Shown here: positions 16,475-26,148 of the stretch, piece by piece | How positions within the stretch are numbered: the first letter of the stretch is position 1 | How the letters are laid out: each line of letters opens with the position of its first letter | Origin: Shinella granuli | Lineage (GTDB): Bacteria; Pseudomonadota; Alphaproteobacteria; Rhizobiales; Rhizobiaceae | NCBI RefSeq assembly: GCF_004341885.1 | Contig: NZ_SLVX01000020.1 | Location: 1-64,000, forward strand | Direction: 5' to 3' | Length of the DNA: 64,000 nt | The notes under the pieces: generated by a model | Seen by the model: only the letters and a program-made list of their open reading frames with translations | Told to the model about the DNA's origin: nothing | The model's database searches: none | Made by a program: the position numbers and the translations under genes

Positions 16475-16654
16475 ACGAAGGATCGCGGTGCATCCGGCAA
16501 CGGATGCGCCGCTCAATCGGCCCGGCGCGTGTAGGCGCCGGCGAAAGGGTCGCCTGCGGCCCGCGAAAGGGTGAGTGTATCGGTCTTCTCGCATGACGGG
16601 CCCCGGCTTCCGGCGCCCCGCCCAAACGGCATCTGCTACCAAAGGAGCCCCAAG

Positions 16655-18460
16655 ATGCGCGCAACCATCAAACTGAAGCTGGCGGCCGCCTTCGGTGTCA
16701 TCATCCTGATGATGGCCGGCACGTCCGTTTACGCCATTCTGAGCCTGTCCTCGCTGAACCAGGCGATCTCAGACCTGATCGCCGGTCCCGCCGCACGCCT
16801 CGAGGCCGCACAGAACCTTGCCAGTTACCAGCTCCGCCTGGCGCGGGCGCAGATGAACCTCGCGACCGCCACCACTCCCCGCGACATCGCCGCCGCCGTC
16901 GAGGCCGGCGACCGCTATCGCAAGGGCTTCGAGGAAACCCTCGACACGCTGGTCGGGCTGTCGACCGATCCGGCCGCCCTCCAGCAATGGCAGACCATCG
17001 GCGAAAGGGAAAAGCAGCTCATCCGCATCGACGACCAGGTCCGCGCGCTCGCCGGTGCAGGCAATTCGGCCGAGGCGCTCCGCCTTGCGACGACCGAGAG
17101 CCGTCGCCTGATGGACGAGATCGAAGAGACGATCGACGCCCGCATCGAAAACAACAAGGCGCTGCTGGTGAAGGCGGAAGAGGACGCCGACGCGCAATAT
17201 GCCCATACGCGCAACCTGATCGTGACGATTGCCGGCGCCGCGCTGCTGCTCGCCATCGGCGCCGCCGTCTGGCTCGCGTTCGGCATCAACAGCGGGCTGA
17301 AGAAGATCAAGACTGCCGCCGAAGCCGTCGCAATCGGCGATCTCGACCAGACGGTCGAGATCAAAACGAACGACGAGATCAAGGACCTGGTCGACACGAT
17401 CAACGTGATGACCGGCAACCTGCGCAAAACGGCCGTCATCGCCGACCAGATCGCCAATGGCGACCTGACGGTGACGCCGAAACCGCTGTCCGGCAAGGAC
17501 ACGCTCGGCCTGTCGCTCGAAAGCATGGTGGAGCGCCTGCGCGGCGTCGTCGCCGATGCGCTTTCGGCCGCCGACAACGTCTCCTCCGGTAGCCAGGAGC
17601 TTTCGGCAAGCTCGGAACAGCTGTCGCAGGGCGCGACGGAACAGGCCTCCTCCGCCGAAGAGGCTTCCGCCTCGATGGAGGAGATGGCCGCCAACATCAA
17701 GCAGAACGCCGATAACGCCGCCCAGACCGAGAAGATCGCCCGCCAGTCCGCCAAGGACGCCGAGGCGTCGGGCGAGGCCGTGGGCCGCGCGGTCGGCGCG
17801 ATGCGCACCATCGCGGAGAAGATCTCCATCGTGCAGGAAATCGCCCGCCAGACCGACCTTCTCGCCCTCAACGCCGCCGTCGAGGCGGCCCGCGCCGGCG
17901 AGCACGGCAAGGGCTTTGCCGTCGTCGCCTCGGAAGTGCGCAAGCTCGCCGAGCGCAGCCAGGCGGCCGCGGCCGAGATCAGCACGCTGTCCGGCCAGAC
18001 GGTCTCCGTCGCCACCGAGGCCGGCGAGATGCTGAACCGGCTGGTGCCCGATATCCGCAAGACCGCAGAACTGGTATCGGAAATCTCCGCCGCCTGCCGC
18101 GAGCAGGATATCGGCGCCTCGCAGATCAACGAGGCGATCCAGCAGCTCGACAAGGTGACTCAGCAGAATGCCGGCGCCTCGGAGGAAATGTCCGGCACCT
18201 CGGAAGAGCTTGCCGCCCAGGCCGAGGAACTGCAGACCTCGATCGCCTTCTTCCGCGTCGATCGCGTTTCCGGCGCCCCGGCCGCTCAGCAGCGTCGCGC
18301 GGCACCGGTCTCGCGCCCGGTCGCCAAGGCGGCCGCCGCGCCGCTTCGCAAGTCCGACAACAGCGTCAACGGCCAGCAGGCCCGCGCCCGCGGCTTTGCC
18401 CTCGACATGTCGATGGGCGGCCCGGATGCCGACGACGCAGATTTCAGGGAAAGCGCTTGA
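16655..18460 (+). CDS. Methyl-accepting chemotaxis protein (second of tandem pair)
   Basis: A 601-residue receptor of the same build as its neighbour: TM1 (about 7-29), four-helix-bundle sensor, TM2 near 190-210, then a longer HAMP region that looks like two HAMP units in series ([19 protein letters not shown] and [15 protein letters not shown]), and a nearly identical signalling domain. It ends in the same [10 protein letters not shown]...DFRESA tail. ATG 16655 has AAAGGAG upstream; the frame is open earlier but without a site. The pair looks like a duplication whose signalling halves stayed alike while sensors diverged. Confidence 0.92.
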   Translation: MRATIKLKLAAAFGVIILMMAGTSVYAILSLSSLNQAISDLIAGPAARLEAAQNLASYQLRLARAQMNLATATTPRDIAAAVEAGDRYRKGFEETLDTLVGLSTDPAALQQWQTIGEREKQLIRIDDQVRALAGAGNSAEALRLATTESRRLMDEIEETIDARIENNKALLVKAEEDADAQYAHTRNLIVTIAGAALLLAIGAAVWLAFGINSGLKKIKTAAEAVAIGDLDQTVEIKTNDEIKDLVDTINVMTGNLRKTAVIADQIANGDLTVTPKPLSGKDTLGLSLESMVERLRGVVADALSAADNVSSGSQELSASSEQLSQGATEQASSAEEASASMEEMAANIKQNADNAAQTEKIARQSAKDAEASGEAVGRAVGAMRTIAEKISIVQEIARQTDLLALNAAVEAARAGEHGKGFAVVASEVRKLAERSQAAAAEISTLSGQTVSVATEAGEMLNRLVPDIRKTAELVSEISAACREQDIGASQINEAIQQLDKVTQQNAGASEEMSGTSEELAAQAEELQTSIAFFRVDRVSGAPAAQQRRAAPVSRPVAKAAAAPLRKSDNSVNGQQARARGFALDMSMGGPDADDADFRESA

Positions 18461-18462
18461 TC

Positions 18463-18957
18463 ATGGCCGCTCCGTCCTCCGAATCCCAGTTCGTCACCTT
18501 CAGTCTCGACAACGAGGTCTTTGCGGTGCCCGTCTCGGTCGTCCGGGAAATCCTCGACCACGAGGATGCCTTCAAGATCCCGCACGGGCCGGAATACCTG
18601 CTCGGTCTCAGGGACGTGCGCGGCCAGGGTGTGCCGGTCATCGACCTGCGGCTTCGCCTCGGCATGACGAAGACCGAGAAGACGCCGCACACGCGCGCTT
18701 TGGTGCTCGACGTGCCGATCGGCGAGAAGACCCTCACCCTCGGCCTCGTCGCCGACCGGGTCTTCGAGGTCATCCCCTTCCGCACCGACGAGATCGAGGG
18801 GGCGCCCGACATCGGCGTGCGCTGGCCGTCCGACTACATTGCCGGCGTCGTGCGCCGCAACGGCGGTTTCGTCGTCATCGTCGACCTCGCGCGCCTGTTC
18901 TCCGGTGCCGAGATGGCGATGATGGGTTCGGCGGGTCGCCTCGCCGCGACGGCATAG
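18463..18957 (+). CDS. cheW: Chemotaxis coupling protein CheW (second copy)
   Basis: A 164-residue CheW domain: FVTFSLDNEVFAVPVSVVRE, GPEYLLGLRDVRGQGVPVIDLRLRLGM (the xxRGxxxPxxDLR motif), then LTLGLVADRVFEVI. The ATG at 18463 lies two bases after the receptor stop and is preceded by AGGGAAAG; a TTG two codons earlier is less likely. It couples receptors to CheA. It sits between the second receptor and cheR. Confidence 0.92.
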   Translation: MAAPSSESQFVTFSLDNEVFAVPVSVVREILDHEDAFKIPHGPEYLLGLRDVRGQGVPVIDLRLRLGMTKTEKTPHTRALVLDVPIGEKTLTLGLVADRVFEVIPFRTDEIEGAPDIGVRWPSDYIAGVVRRNGGFVVIVDLARLFSGAEMAMMGSAGRLAATA

Positions 18958-18973
18958 TTTCAGGAGGACCGGC

Positions 18974-19825
18974 GTGGGAGCAGCATTGCGGATGCAAGGG
19001 GCGGAGGACGGGCTGAGCAGCCGGAACTTCGAGGCCCTGTCGCGCTACATCTACGACTACAGCGGCATCAAGATGCCGATCACGAAGCTGACGATGCTGG
19101 AGGGCCGGCTGCGCCGGCGCCTGCGGGCGACCGGTATTCCCAGCTTCAACGACTATTGCGACTATCTCTTCAAGCATGGCGGCATCGAGAAGGAGGCGAT
19201 CTTCCTCATCGATGCCGTGACGACGAACAAGACCGACTTCTTCCGCGAGCCGAAGCATTTCGAGTTCATGGAGCGGACCGGACTGCCGGAACTCGTCGCG
19301 GCCGGCCACAAGCGGCTGCGGCTGTGGAGCGCCGCCTGCTCCATCGGCGCCGAGCCCTATACGATGGCGATGGTGATGCAGGATTTCGTCGATGCGAGCC
19401 CCGGCCTCGACTACCGCATCCTCGCCACCGACCTTTCGACCGACGTGCTTGCCGCCGCACGGCGCGGCGTCTATCCGCGCGACATGATCCAGCCCGTGCC
19501 GCCGGAAATGCAGCGCCGGTACGTCATGGTCTCACGCGATGCCGGACGCGGCGAGGTGCGCATCCATCCGCGCCTGCGCTCGACGATCGGCTTTGCCCGC
19601 ATGAACCTCATGGACAGCGCCTACAGGGTGGGCGAGCCGATGCACATGATCTTCTGCCGCAACGTGCTGATCTATTTCGACAAACCGACGCAGGCCAAGG
19701 TGCTGGCGCGGCTCTGCGACTGCCTCGTGCCCGGCGGCTTCCTCTATGTGGGCCATTCCGAAACGGTGACCGGCATTTCCCTGCCGGTGCGCCAGGTCGC
19801 CAACACGGTTTTCAAGAAGATCTGA
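18974..19825 (+). CDS. cheR: Chemotaxis receptor methyltransferase CheR
   Basis: A 283-residue CheR. An N-terminal helical domain (about 12-85) is followed by a SAM-dependent methyltransferase domain with [18 protein letters not shown] (SAM loop), [15 protein letters not shown] and [11 protein letters not shown]. It methylates glutamates on the receptors for adaptation. It starts with GTG at 18974 behind a strong AGGAGG. Its stop overlaps the cheB start (TGATG). With no pentapeptide on the neighbouring receptors, it would dock on the signalling domain directly. Confidence 0.93.
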   Translation: MGAALRMQGAEDGLSSRNFEALSRYIYDYSGIKMPITKLTMLEGRLRRRLRATGIPSFNDYCDYLFKHGGIEKEAIFLIDAVTTNKTDFFREPKHFEFMERTGLPELVAAGHKRLRLWSAACSIGAEPYTMAMVMQDFVDASPGLDYRILATDLSTDVLAAARRGVYPRDMIQPVPPEMQRRYVMVSRDAGRGEVRIHPRLRSTIGFARMNLMDSAYRVGEPMHMIFCRNVLIYFDKPTQAKVLARLCDCLVPGGFLYVGHSETVTGISLPVRQVANTVFKKI

Positions 19826-20913
19826 TGGTCCCTCCCGGCAAGAAGATCCGCGTGCTCATCATCGATGACTCGGCGAGCGTGCGCCAGGCACTGACCCATG
19901 TCCTGGAGCAGGACCCGGAGATCGAGGTGATGGGCGCGGCCTCCGATCCCTTCATGGCGGCCCGGAAGATCCAGGAGGAAATCCCCGACGTCATCACGCT
20001 CGACGTGGAGATGCCGCGCATGGACGGCATCACCTTCCTGCGCAAGATCATGGCGCAGAAGCCGATCCCCGTCGTCATGTGCTCCTCGTTGACCGAGGAG
20101 GGCTCGGAGACGCTGATGCAGGCGCTGGAGGCCGGCGCCGTCGATATCATCCTGAAGCCGAAGATCGGCGCGGCCGACCATCTCGCCGAATCCGGCACGC
20201 GCATCCGCGAGGCCGTCAAGGGCGCCGCCGTCGCCCGCCTCGGCCAGAACCGGCGCACGGCCGCTGCAAGCGGGCCGAGCGCAAAGCTCACCGCCGATGC
20301 CGTGCTGCCCCCGCCCTCCGGCCGCGCCATGGCCAAGACGACCGAAATGGTCGCTTGCATCGGCGCCTCGACCGGCGGCACGGAGGCGCTGCGCGTGCTG
20401 CTGGAACAACTGCCGGCCAATTCGCCCGGCATCGTCATCGTGCAGCACATGCCGGAAAAGTTCACCGCGGCCTTCGCCAGGCGCCTCGACAGCCTGTGCG
20501 AGGTGGCGGTGAAGGAAGCCGTGCATGGTGATCCGGTCCTGCGCGGCCATGTGCTGATCGCGCCCGGCGACCGCCACATGATGCTGGAGCGGCAGGGTGC
20601 ACGCTACCATGTCGCCGTGCGCGAAGGCCCCCTCGTCTCGCGCCACCGGCCGTCCGTCGACGTGCTCTTCCGCTCCGCCGCCCGTTCGGCCGGGGCGAAT
20701 GCCATGGGCGTCATCCTGACGGGCATGGGCGACGACGGCGCCCGCGGCATGAATGAGATGCACCAGGCCGGCGCCTATACGGTGGCGCAAGACGAGGCGA
20801 GCTCCGTCGTCTTCGGCATGCCGAAGGAGGCGATCGCCCATGGCGGCGTCGACAGGATACTGCCGCTCGACCAGATCGCCCGCGAGATCCTGGCCGCCGA
20901 CCGGCGGAGATGA
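19825..20913 (+). CDS. cheB: Chemotaxis methylesterase CheB
   Basis: A 362-residue CheB with an N-terminal receiver (about 7-125; D14/D15, phosphoacceptor D60 in [13 protein letters not shown]114) and a C-terminal methylesterase (about 175-360) with catalytic Ser in [11 protein letters not shown], His in IVQHMPEKF and Asp in [10 protein letters not shown]. It removes methyl groups from receptors once phosphorylated by CheA. It is coupled to cheR by a one-base stop/start overlap and ends the che operon proper. Confidence 0.94.
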   Translation: MVPPGKKIRVLIIDDSASVRQALTHVLEQDPEIEVMGAASDPFMAARKIQEEIPDVITLDVEMPRMDGITFLRKIMAQKPIPVVMCSSLTEEGSETLMQALEAGAVDIILKPKIGAADHLAESGTRIREAVKGAAVARLGQNRRTAAASGPSAKLTADAVLPPPSGRAMAKTTEMVACIGASTGGTEALRVLLEQLPANSPGIVIVQHMPEKFTAAFARRLDSLCEVAVKEAVHGDPVLRGHVLIAPGDRHMMLERQGARYHVAVREGPLVSRHRPSVDVLFRSAARSAGANAMGVILTGMGDDGARGMNEMHQAGAYTVAQDEASSVVFGMPKEAIAHGGVDRILPLDQIAREILAADRRR

Positions 20914-21033
20914 AAGCGCCACGGTTTACGGGTGTTTTCACCGGCCGTTAACCATGATTGGCGAGGATGGCGGTGCACCATGCGAGGTGCTTTGCGAGCG
21001 ATGACCGGCTCAAGAACCGTTCCGGGGAGCCCC

Positions 21034-21744
21034 ATGCCCGTCATCACCTTCGCCAACACCAAGGGCGGCGCCGGCAAGACCACGGCCGTCTTGCTGCTTG
21101 CGACCGAGCTTGCCCGCCTCGGCTTCCGCGTCTCGGTGCTCGACGCCGACCCGCAGCACTGGATCACCCGCTGGCACGAGAATTCCCAAGGCGTGTTCGG
21201 CAACCGCCTTTCCGTGGTGCCCTATGTCACCATGGGCACGATCGACCGGCAGTTGGCCGACGAGAAGGCGCGCGCCGATTTCGTGCTGATCGACCTTCCT
21301 GGTTCGCGCAGTTCCCTGCTCGCCAAGGCTGTCGGCCATTCCGACTACGTGCTCATCCCCGTGCAGGGTTCCGCCATGGACGCGCAGGGCGGCGCCAATG
21401 TCATCGAGCTCCTGCAATATCTGGAGGACAAGGCCGATATCCGCATCCGCCATTCCGTCGTGCTCACCCGCGTCAACTCCATGGTGACGACGCGCGCCAT
21501 GCATGCAGTCAAGGACCTGCTCGCCGCCCGCCGCGTCCACCTTTTGCAGACGCCAATCATCGAACGCTCCGCCTTCCGCGATATCTTCGGCTGCGGCGGC
21601 ACGCTCTATACGATGGACGCCCGGCGTGTCAGCAATCTCGACAAGGCGCAGGAGAATGCAAGGGCGCTGGCGCTGGAGGTGCTCCAGCAGATTCCCGCCG
21701 CGCTGCGCCCGACCGGGGCGGAGAGGCTTCGAAGCGTCGCCTGA
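21034..21744 (+). CDS. ParA/MinD-family ATPase downstream of cheB
   Basis: A 236-residue ATPase. It opens MPVITFANTKGGAGKTTAVL, a deviant Walker A with the signature lysine K10, and continues VSVLDADPQHWITRW (Walker A') and FVLIDLPGSRSS (Walker B). There is no N-terminal DNA-binding domain, so it is the short type (VirC1, PpfA, ParC-like). It lies 120 bases after cheB in the same direction, with GGGGAG before the ATG. ParA proteins beside che genes (PpfA in Rhodobacter, ParC in Vibrio) place chemoreceptor arrays; that role is inferred from context only. A plain cargo-partitioning ATPase is the alternative. Confidence 0.85.
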   Translation: MPVITFANTKGGAGKTTAVLLLATELARLGFRVSVLDADPQHWITRWHENSQGVFGNRLSVVPYVTMGTIDRQLADEKARADFVLIDLPGSRSSLLAKAVGHSDYVLIPVQGSAMDAQGGANVIELLQYLEDKADIRIRHSVVLTRVNSMVTTRAMHAVKDLLAARRVHLLQTPIIERSAFRDIFGCGGTLYTMDARRVSNLDKAQENARALALEVLQQIPAALRPTGAERLRSVA

Positions 21745-21762
21745 AGCGCACGCTTTCATGGC

Positions 21763-21791
21763 AGAGGCCGCGGTTTGCGCGGCCTCTTTCC
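21763..21791 (+). terminator. Rho-independent terminator after the ParA-like gene
   Basis: AGAGGCCGCG / CGCGGCCTCT hairpin with a short loop and CTTTCCGTTT after it, between convergent genes. Confidence 0.7.
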
Positions 21792-21810
21792 GTTTCAGCC
21801 GCAGCGCAAC

Positions 21811-22155
21811 TCAGAGCGCGGCGACGACGATGACTTCGACGAGATAGTCCGGCGTTGCCAGCTTGGATTCGCCGGTGGCGCGGGCCGGGGTGTGGCCCTG
21901 CGGCGCCCAGGCATCCCAGACGGCGTTCATCTTGGAGAAATCGGCCATGTCGGCAAGCCAGATCTGGGCGGAGAGGATGCGGGTCTTGTCCGTGCCGGCG
22001 AGCGCCAGCAGGCGGTCGACTTCGGCCAGCGCCTGCTTCGTCTGTTCGGTGACGTCCGAGCCCGCCTTGCCGACCTGGCCGGCCAGGTAGACGGTCCCGT
22101 TGTGCACGACGGCCTGGCTCATGCGCGGGCCGGTTTCAAAGCGTTTGATGTCCAT
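21811..22155 (-). CDS. RidA (YjgF/UK114) family protein
   Basis: A 114-residue RidA-family protein: FETGPRMSQAVVHNGTVYLAGQVG at the start and a C-terminal LVEVIVVAAL strand. Family members form trimers; RidA itself hydrolyses reactive enamine/imine intermediates made by PLP enzymes. In this copy the arginine that marks true RidA near the C-terminus is not obvious, so it may belong to one of the Rid2-7 subgroups with another substrate. CAGGAACGAG precedes the ATG. It is a single gene facing the ParA gene tail to tail. Confidence 0.82.
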   Translation of the reverse strand: MDIKRFETGPRMSQAVVHNGTVYLAGQVGKAGSDVTEQTKQALAEVDRLLALAGTDKTRILSAQIWLADMADFSKMNAVWDAWAPQGHTPARATGESKLATPDYLVEVIVVAAL

Positions 22156-22302
22156 GTCTCGTTCCTGTCAGATCTTGGAATTCTGGGCGGGAGGCCGCGG
22201 GCGCACAAAGGCCCACGGTGGGCCGTCTATACGAGGCCCGGCGCACGGGCGCCAGTGGCAGGGCGGGAAATTCGCATGCACACACGGGTCGGCCGGGCGC
22301 AT

Positions 22303-22428
22303 TCAATCCATCGACAGGCTATCGCCTTCGACGAAGGCGACGCCGAGGGCTCTGGCAAGACGCTCGGCGATCGAGGCCTTGCCGGAGCCGGAAACGCCCA
22401 TGACGACGATCGCGCGGACCGTCGTCAT
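22303..22428 (-). pseudogene. Gluconokinase remnant (N-terminal 41 residues)
   Basis: The reading from ATG 22428 gives AIVVMGVSGSGKASIAERLA then LGVAFVEGDSL, which is the start of a GntK-type gluconokinase, and stops after SMD. Intact enzymes run about 170 residues and continue HPxxNxxKM at this point. The P-loop is also damaged: GKAS in place of GKST/GKSS. Bases 22156-22302 downstream show no further kinase sequence. It lies 13 bases after the last dpp-type gene and may be translated as a short peptide, but it cannot be an active kinase. Confidence 0.7.
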
Positions 22429-22441
22429 GGGCCTGTTATCC

Positions 22442-23272
22442 TTACGCCACGCGCTTGCGGCGTTCGATGCGGGCGCGGATGGCGTCCACGTCAACGCGGG
22501 GCGTCGCGGCGAAGAGGGTCTTCGTGTAGCTGTGCTGCGGGTTCCCGAACACCTGGTCGCGGCTGCCATATTCCACCGCCTCGCCGAAATACATCACCAT
22601 CACGTCGTCCGCGATGTGGCGCACGACCGAAAGATCGTGGCTGATGAAGACATAGGTGAGCTTGAACTCGTCCTGCAGGTCGGCGAGAAGGTTCAGCACC
22701 TGCGCCTGGACCGAAAGGTCGAGCGCCGAGACCGGCTCGTCGAGCACGAGCAGGCGCGGATTGAGCATCAGCGCGCGGGCGATCGCCACGCGCTGGCGCT
22801 GGCCGCCGGAGAACATGTGCGGGTAGCGCCCGTAATGCTTCTCCTCCAGGCCCACCTTCTTCAGCATGGCCATGGCGCGGTCGCGCCGCTCGTCCGCCGG
22901 CACCTTGGTGTTGATGATCAGCGGTTCCGTCAGGATGTCGCCGATCTTCTTGCGCGGGTTGAGCGAACCATAGGGGTTCTGGAAGACAATCTGCACCTTG
23001 CTGCGCATTTCCGCCGTCAGCGGCTCCTGCGCGATGTCGACCTTGCGGCCGTCGATCAGCATGTCGCCCTCGGTGATCGGATCGATCATCGTGACCATGC
23101 GGGCAAGTGTGGACTTGCCGCAGCCGCTTTCGCCGACGATGGCGAGCGTCTTGCCCTGCTCCACCTTGAAGCTCACGCCCTTGACGGCGTGAACGGTCTT
23201 GGCCGGTTTGAACAGGCTTCCGGGGATATGGTAGTCGCGCTTCAGGTTCTTTGCTTCGAGAACAGGGGTCAT
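22442..23272 (-). CDS. Peptide ABC transporter ATP-binding protein (DppF/OppF-like)
   Basis: A 276-residue ATPase of the peptide/nickel group: Walker A GESGCGKST (about 47), NPYGSLNPRKKI (a peptide-transporter motif), signature FSGGQRQRVAIARAL, Walker B LLVLDEPVSALD and FISHDLSVVRHI. The C-terminal YGSRDQVFGNPQHSYTKTLFAATP is the oligopeptide-type extension. It overlaps the dppD-like gene by four bases and is last in the five-gene transporter unit. Confidence 0.92.
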   Translation of the reverse strand: MTPVLEAKNLKRDYHIPGSLFKPAKTVHAVKGVSFKVEQGKTLAIVGESGCGKSTLARMVTMIDPITEGDMLIDGRKVDIAQEPLTAEMRSKVQIVFQNPYGSLNPRKKIGDILTEPLIINTKVPADERRDRAMAMLKKVGLEEKHYGRYPHMFSGGQRQRVAIARALMLNPRLLVLDEPVSALDLSVQAQVLNLLADLQDEFKLTYVFISHDLSVVRHIADDVMVMYFGEAVEYGSRDQVFGNPQHSYTKTLFAATPRVDVDAIRARIERRKRVA

Positions 23273-24123
23273 CGGACTGCTCCTGCAAAAATCTCGGCGT
23301 CGGTCAGCTTTTCCGTGATCGTCGGCAGGCGCTCGCCGGTGGCATTTTCCGGCAGGGCCGAAAGCAGCGCCTTGGTGTAGACGCTCTTCGGGGCCGAGAA
23401 GAGCGACAGCACGTCGGCCTCCTCGATCTGGCGGCCCTTGTACTGCACGATGACGCGGTCGGCGGTTTCGGCGACGACGCCCATGTCATGGGTGATGATG
23501 ATGAGGCCCATGCCGTGTTCGGCCTGCAGCTTCATCAGGAGGTCGAGGATCTGCTTCTGGATCGTCACGTCGAGCGCGGTGGTCGGCTCGTCGGCGATGA
23601 GCAGCTTCGGATTGCAGGCGAGCGCGGTCGCGATCATCACGCGCTGGCACTGGCCGCCCGACATCTGGTGCGGGAAGTGGCCGAGGCGTTCTTCCGGGTT
23701 CGGAATGCCGACCGACTGGAACAGTTCGATCGCCCGGTCGCGCCGCGCCTTGCGGGAAAGATCCGTGTGGATGCGCAGCACTTCCTCGATCTGGTAGCCG
23801 ACCGTGAAGCACGGGTTGAGGCTGGCGATCGGCTCCTGGAAGATCATGGCGATGTCCTTGCCGATGATCTTGCGACGGTCGCTGTCCGACATGGCCTGCA
23901 TGTCGCGGCCGTTGAAGGTGAGCACGTCGGCCGTCACCTTCGCCGTCCAGGGCAGGAGCCCCATGGCGGCGAGCATGGAGACCGACTTGCCCGAGCCGGA
24001 TTCGCCGACGATGGCGAGCACTTCGCCCTCGTCGACCTTGAGCGAGACGCCGTCCACGGCGCGGAAGGGACCGGAAGCCGTCTGGAATTCGACGGTGAGG
24101 TTTTTGACTTCGAGAAGCGACAT
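23269..24123 (-). CDS. Peptide ABC transporter ATP-binding protein (DppD/OppD-like)
   Basis: A 284-residue ATPase: Walker [11 protein letters not shown] (about 37), [13 protein letters not shown] Q-loop region ([17 protein letters not shown]), signature [15 protein letters not shown], Walker [13 protein letters not shown], and [20 protein letters not shown] one codon earlier is in frame, but ATG 24123 overlaps the stop of the preceding permease gene and is preferred. It works as a heterodimer with the DppF-like ATPase. Confidence 0.92.
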   Translation of the reverse strand: MSLLEVKNLTVEFQTASGPFRAVDGVSLKVDEGEVLAIVGESGSGKSVSMLAAMGLLPWTAKVTADVLTFNGRDMQAMSDSDRRKIIGKDIAMIFQEPIASLNPCFTVGYQIEEVLRIHTDLSRKARRDRAIELFQSVGIPNPEERLGHFPHQMSGGQCQRVMIATALACNPKLLIADEPTTALDVTIQKQILDLLMKLQAEHGMGLIIITHDMGVVAETADRVIVQYKGRQIEEADVLSLFSAPKSVYTKALLSALPENATGERLPTITEKLTDAEIFAGAVR

Positions 24124-25031
24124 CACGACCTCTTCAGCTTGGGATCGAGGGCGTCGCGCAGGCCGTCACCCATGAGGTTGATGGCAAGCACGGTGATGAG
24201 GATGGCAAGGCCGGGGAAGGTGACGACCCACCAGGCGCGCTGGATGAATTCACGCGCTTCGGCGAGCATCGTGCCCCATTCCGGCGTCGGCGGCTGGGCG
24301 CCCATGCCGAGGAAGCCAAGCGCCGCCGCGTCGAGGATCGCTGCCGAGAAGGCGAGCGTCGCCTGGACGATGAGCGGGGCGAGGCAGTTCGGCAGGATCG
24401 TCAGGAACATCAGGCGCAGCGTGCCGGCGCCCGCGACCTTCGAGCCGACGACATAGTCCTTCGACTTCTCGGTCATGACCGCCGCGCGCGTCAGGCGCAC
24501 GAAATGCGGCTGGTTGACGAGCGAGATGGCGATCATGGCGTTCAAGAGGCCCGGGCCCAGGACCGCTACCAGCACGAGGGCGAGCAGCAGCGAGGGAAAC
24601 GCCAGGATGATGTCCATGATGCGCATGATGAAGGTATCGACCTTGCCGCGGAAATAGCCGGCGACGAGACCGATCAGCACGCCCGAGACCACCGACAGCG
24701 TCACGACGACGAGACCGATGAAGAGCGAGAAACGCGCGCCGTAGATGAGGCGCGAGAGGATGTCGCGGCCGACGGCGTCGGTGCCGAGAATATGCCCCCA
24801 CATGCCGCCCTGCTGGAAGACCGGCGGCAGGAGAAGCAGCTCGCGGTTCTGGCTGCTCGGGCTGTGCGGCGCGACGAAGGGCGCAAAGACCGCCACGAAC
24901 AGGATGACCATAAAGACGAAGAGGCCGATGACGGCGCCCTTGTTGCGCGAGAAATAGAACCAGAATTCGGAAAGGCCCGAGGGCGGCGTGCCACCCGTCT
25001 TGGTGTCGGCCGTGTTTTGAACCGTGCTCAT
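24123..25031 (-). CDS. Peptide ABC transporter permease (DppC-like)
   Basis: A 302-residue permease with a cytosolic N-terminus, TM1 at about 32-54 (GAVIGLFVFMVILFVAVFAPFV), a periplasmic part with LGTDAVGRDILSRLIYGAR (the DppC/OppC signature) and about five further spans. The EAA loop reads KVAGAGTLRLMFLTILPN. AGGAGG precedes ATG 25031. It pairs with the DppB-like permease to form the channel. The C-terminal LMGDGLRDALDPKLKRS is typical of the family. Confidence 0.92.
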   Translation of the reverse strand: MSTVQNTADTKTGGTPPSGLSEFWFYFSRNKGAVIGLFVFMVILFVAVFAPFVAPHSPSSQNRELLLLPPVFQQGGMWGHILGTDAVGRDILSRLIYGARFSLFIGLVVVTLSVVSGVLIGLVAGYFRGKVDTFIMRIMDIILAFPSLLLALVLVAVLGPGLLNAMIAISLVNQPHFVRLTRAAVMTEKSKDYVVGSKVAGAGTLRLMFLTILPNCLAPLIVQATLAFSAAILDAAALGFLGMGAQPPTPEWGTMLAEAREFIQRAWWVVTFPGLAILITVLAINLMGDGLRDALDPKLKRS

Positions 25032-25041
25032 GGATCGCCTC

Positions 25042-26046
25042 CTAGTGCCGGATACGCGGGTTGACCCAGCCATACAGCAGGTCGACCACGAGGTTGACGA
25101 TCATGATGACGGCGGCGATCAGCATCAGGCCACCCTGCACCACGGCATAGTCGCGCTTGAAGACGCTGTCGACCATCCACTTGCCGATGCCCGGCCAGGA
25201 GAAGATCGTCTCGGTGAGGATGGCGCCCGCGAGCAGCACGCCGACCTGCAGGCCGATCGTGGTGATGACGGGGATCATCGCGTTGCGCAGCGCATGCACG
25301 CCGACGACCCGGAAGGGCGACAGGCCCTTGGCGCGGGCGGTGCGGACATAGTCCTCGCCGAGCACTTCGAGCATGGCCGAGCGGGTCTGGCGCGCGATGA
25401 CGGCGAGCGGGATCGTCGCAAGCACGATCGTCGGCAGGATCAGGTAGGTCAGCGCCGATTTGAACGCCCCTGCCTGGCCCGAGATCAGGCTGTCGATCAG
25501 CATGAAGCCGGTGACCTGCGGGAAGAAGTACATCAGCGAGATGCGTCCCGAGACCGGCGTCCAGCCGAGATAGCCGGAGAAGAAGATGATGAGCAGCAGG
25601 CCCCACCAGAAGATCGGCATCGAATAGCCGACAAGGGCGACGCCCATGATCGACTGGTCGAACCAGGTCCCGCGTTTCACCGCGGCGAACACGCCGGCCG
25701 GAATGCCGAGCGCGACGGCGACGATGATCGCGCAGAGCGAGAGCTCCAGCGTCGCGGGGAAGAGCTGCAGGAAGTCGTCGAGCACCGGCCGCTTGGTGAC
25801 GATGGACGAACCGAAGTCGCCCGTCAGCAGGCCGGCGAGATAGTCGAAGTACTGGATGTACATGGGCCGGTCGAGACCGAGCTGGTTCATGAGCTCGGCG
25901 TGCCGTTCCGGCGACATCACGCGCTCGCCCGACATCAGCATGACCGGGTCGCCCGGCAGAAGGCGGATGAAGGAGAACGCGATGAGCGATACCCCGAGGA
26001 ACGTGGGTATCAGGACGGCAAGCCGTCCGAAGATAAAGCGCAACAT
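25042..26046 (-). CDS. Peptide ABC transporter permease (DppB-like)
   Basis: A 334-residue permease beginning MLRFIFGRLAVLIPTFLGVS and containing LLPGDPVMLM, the DppB/OppB start. About six membrane spans and the EAA loop (ARAKGLSPFRVVGVHALRNAMIP) follow. ATG 26046 is preferred to one 21 codons upstream because the family begins here and AAGGGA lies upstream. It is separated from the binding-protein gene by a stem-loop and from the DppC-like gene by 10 bases. Confidence 0.92.
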   Translation of the reverse strand: MLRFIFGRLAVLIPTFLGVSLIAFSFIRLLPGDPVMLMSGERVMSPERHAELMNQLGLDRPMYIQYFDYLAGLLTGDFGSSIVTKRPVLDDFLQLFPATLELSLCAIIVAVALGIPAGVFAAVKRGTWFDQSIMGVALVGYSMPIFWWGLLLIIFFSGYLGWTPVSGRISLMYFFPQVTGFMLIDSLISGQAGAFKSALTYLILPTIVLATIPLAVIARQTRSAMLEVLGEDYVRTARAKGLSPFRVVGVHALRNAMIPVITTIGLQVGVLLAGAILTETIFSWPGIGKWMVDSVFKRDYAVVQGGLMLIAAVIMIVNLVVDLLYGWVNPRIRH

Positions 26047-26069
26047 GGGAGCCAATCCCTTCTTATTTT

Positions 26070-26105
26070 GAAAAACCGGCGGCCCGAATGTCTTCGAGCC
26101 GCCGG
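26070..26105 (-). terminator. Stem-loop between peptide-binding protein and permease genes
   Basis: CCGGCGGC / GCCGCCGG hairpin (26076-26105) followed on the minus strand by GTTTTTC. It probably lets only part of transcription pass into the permease/ATPase genes, leaving more binding protein, as is usual in such operons. Confidence 0.65.
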
Positions 26106-26148
26106 CCACTGCACGCTCTTTGCGGCGTGCGCTTTCTCGTAGCCGATA

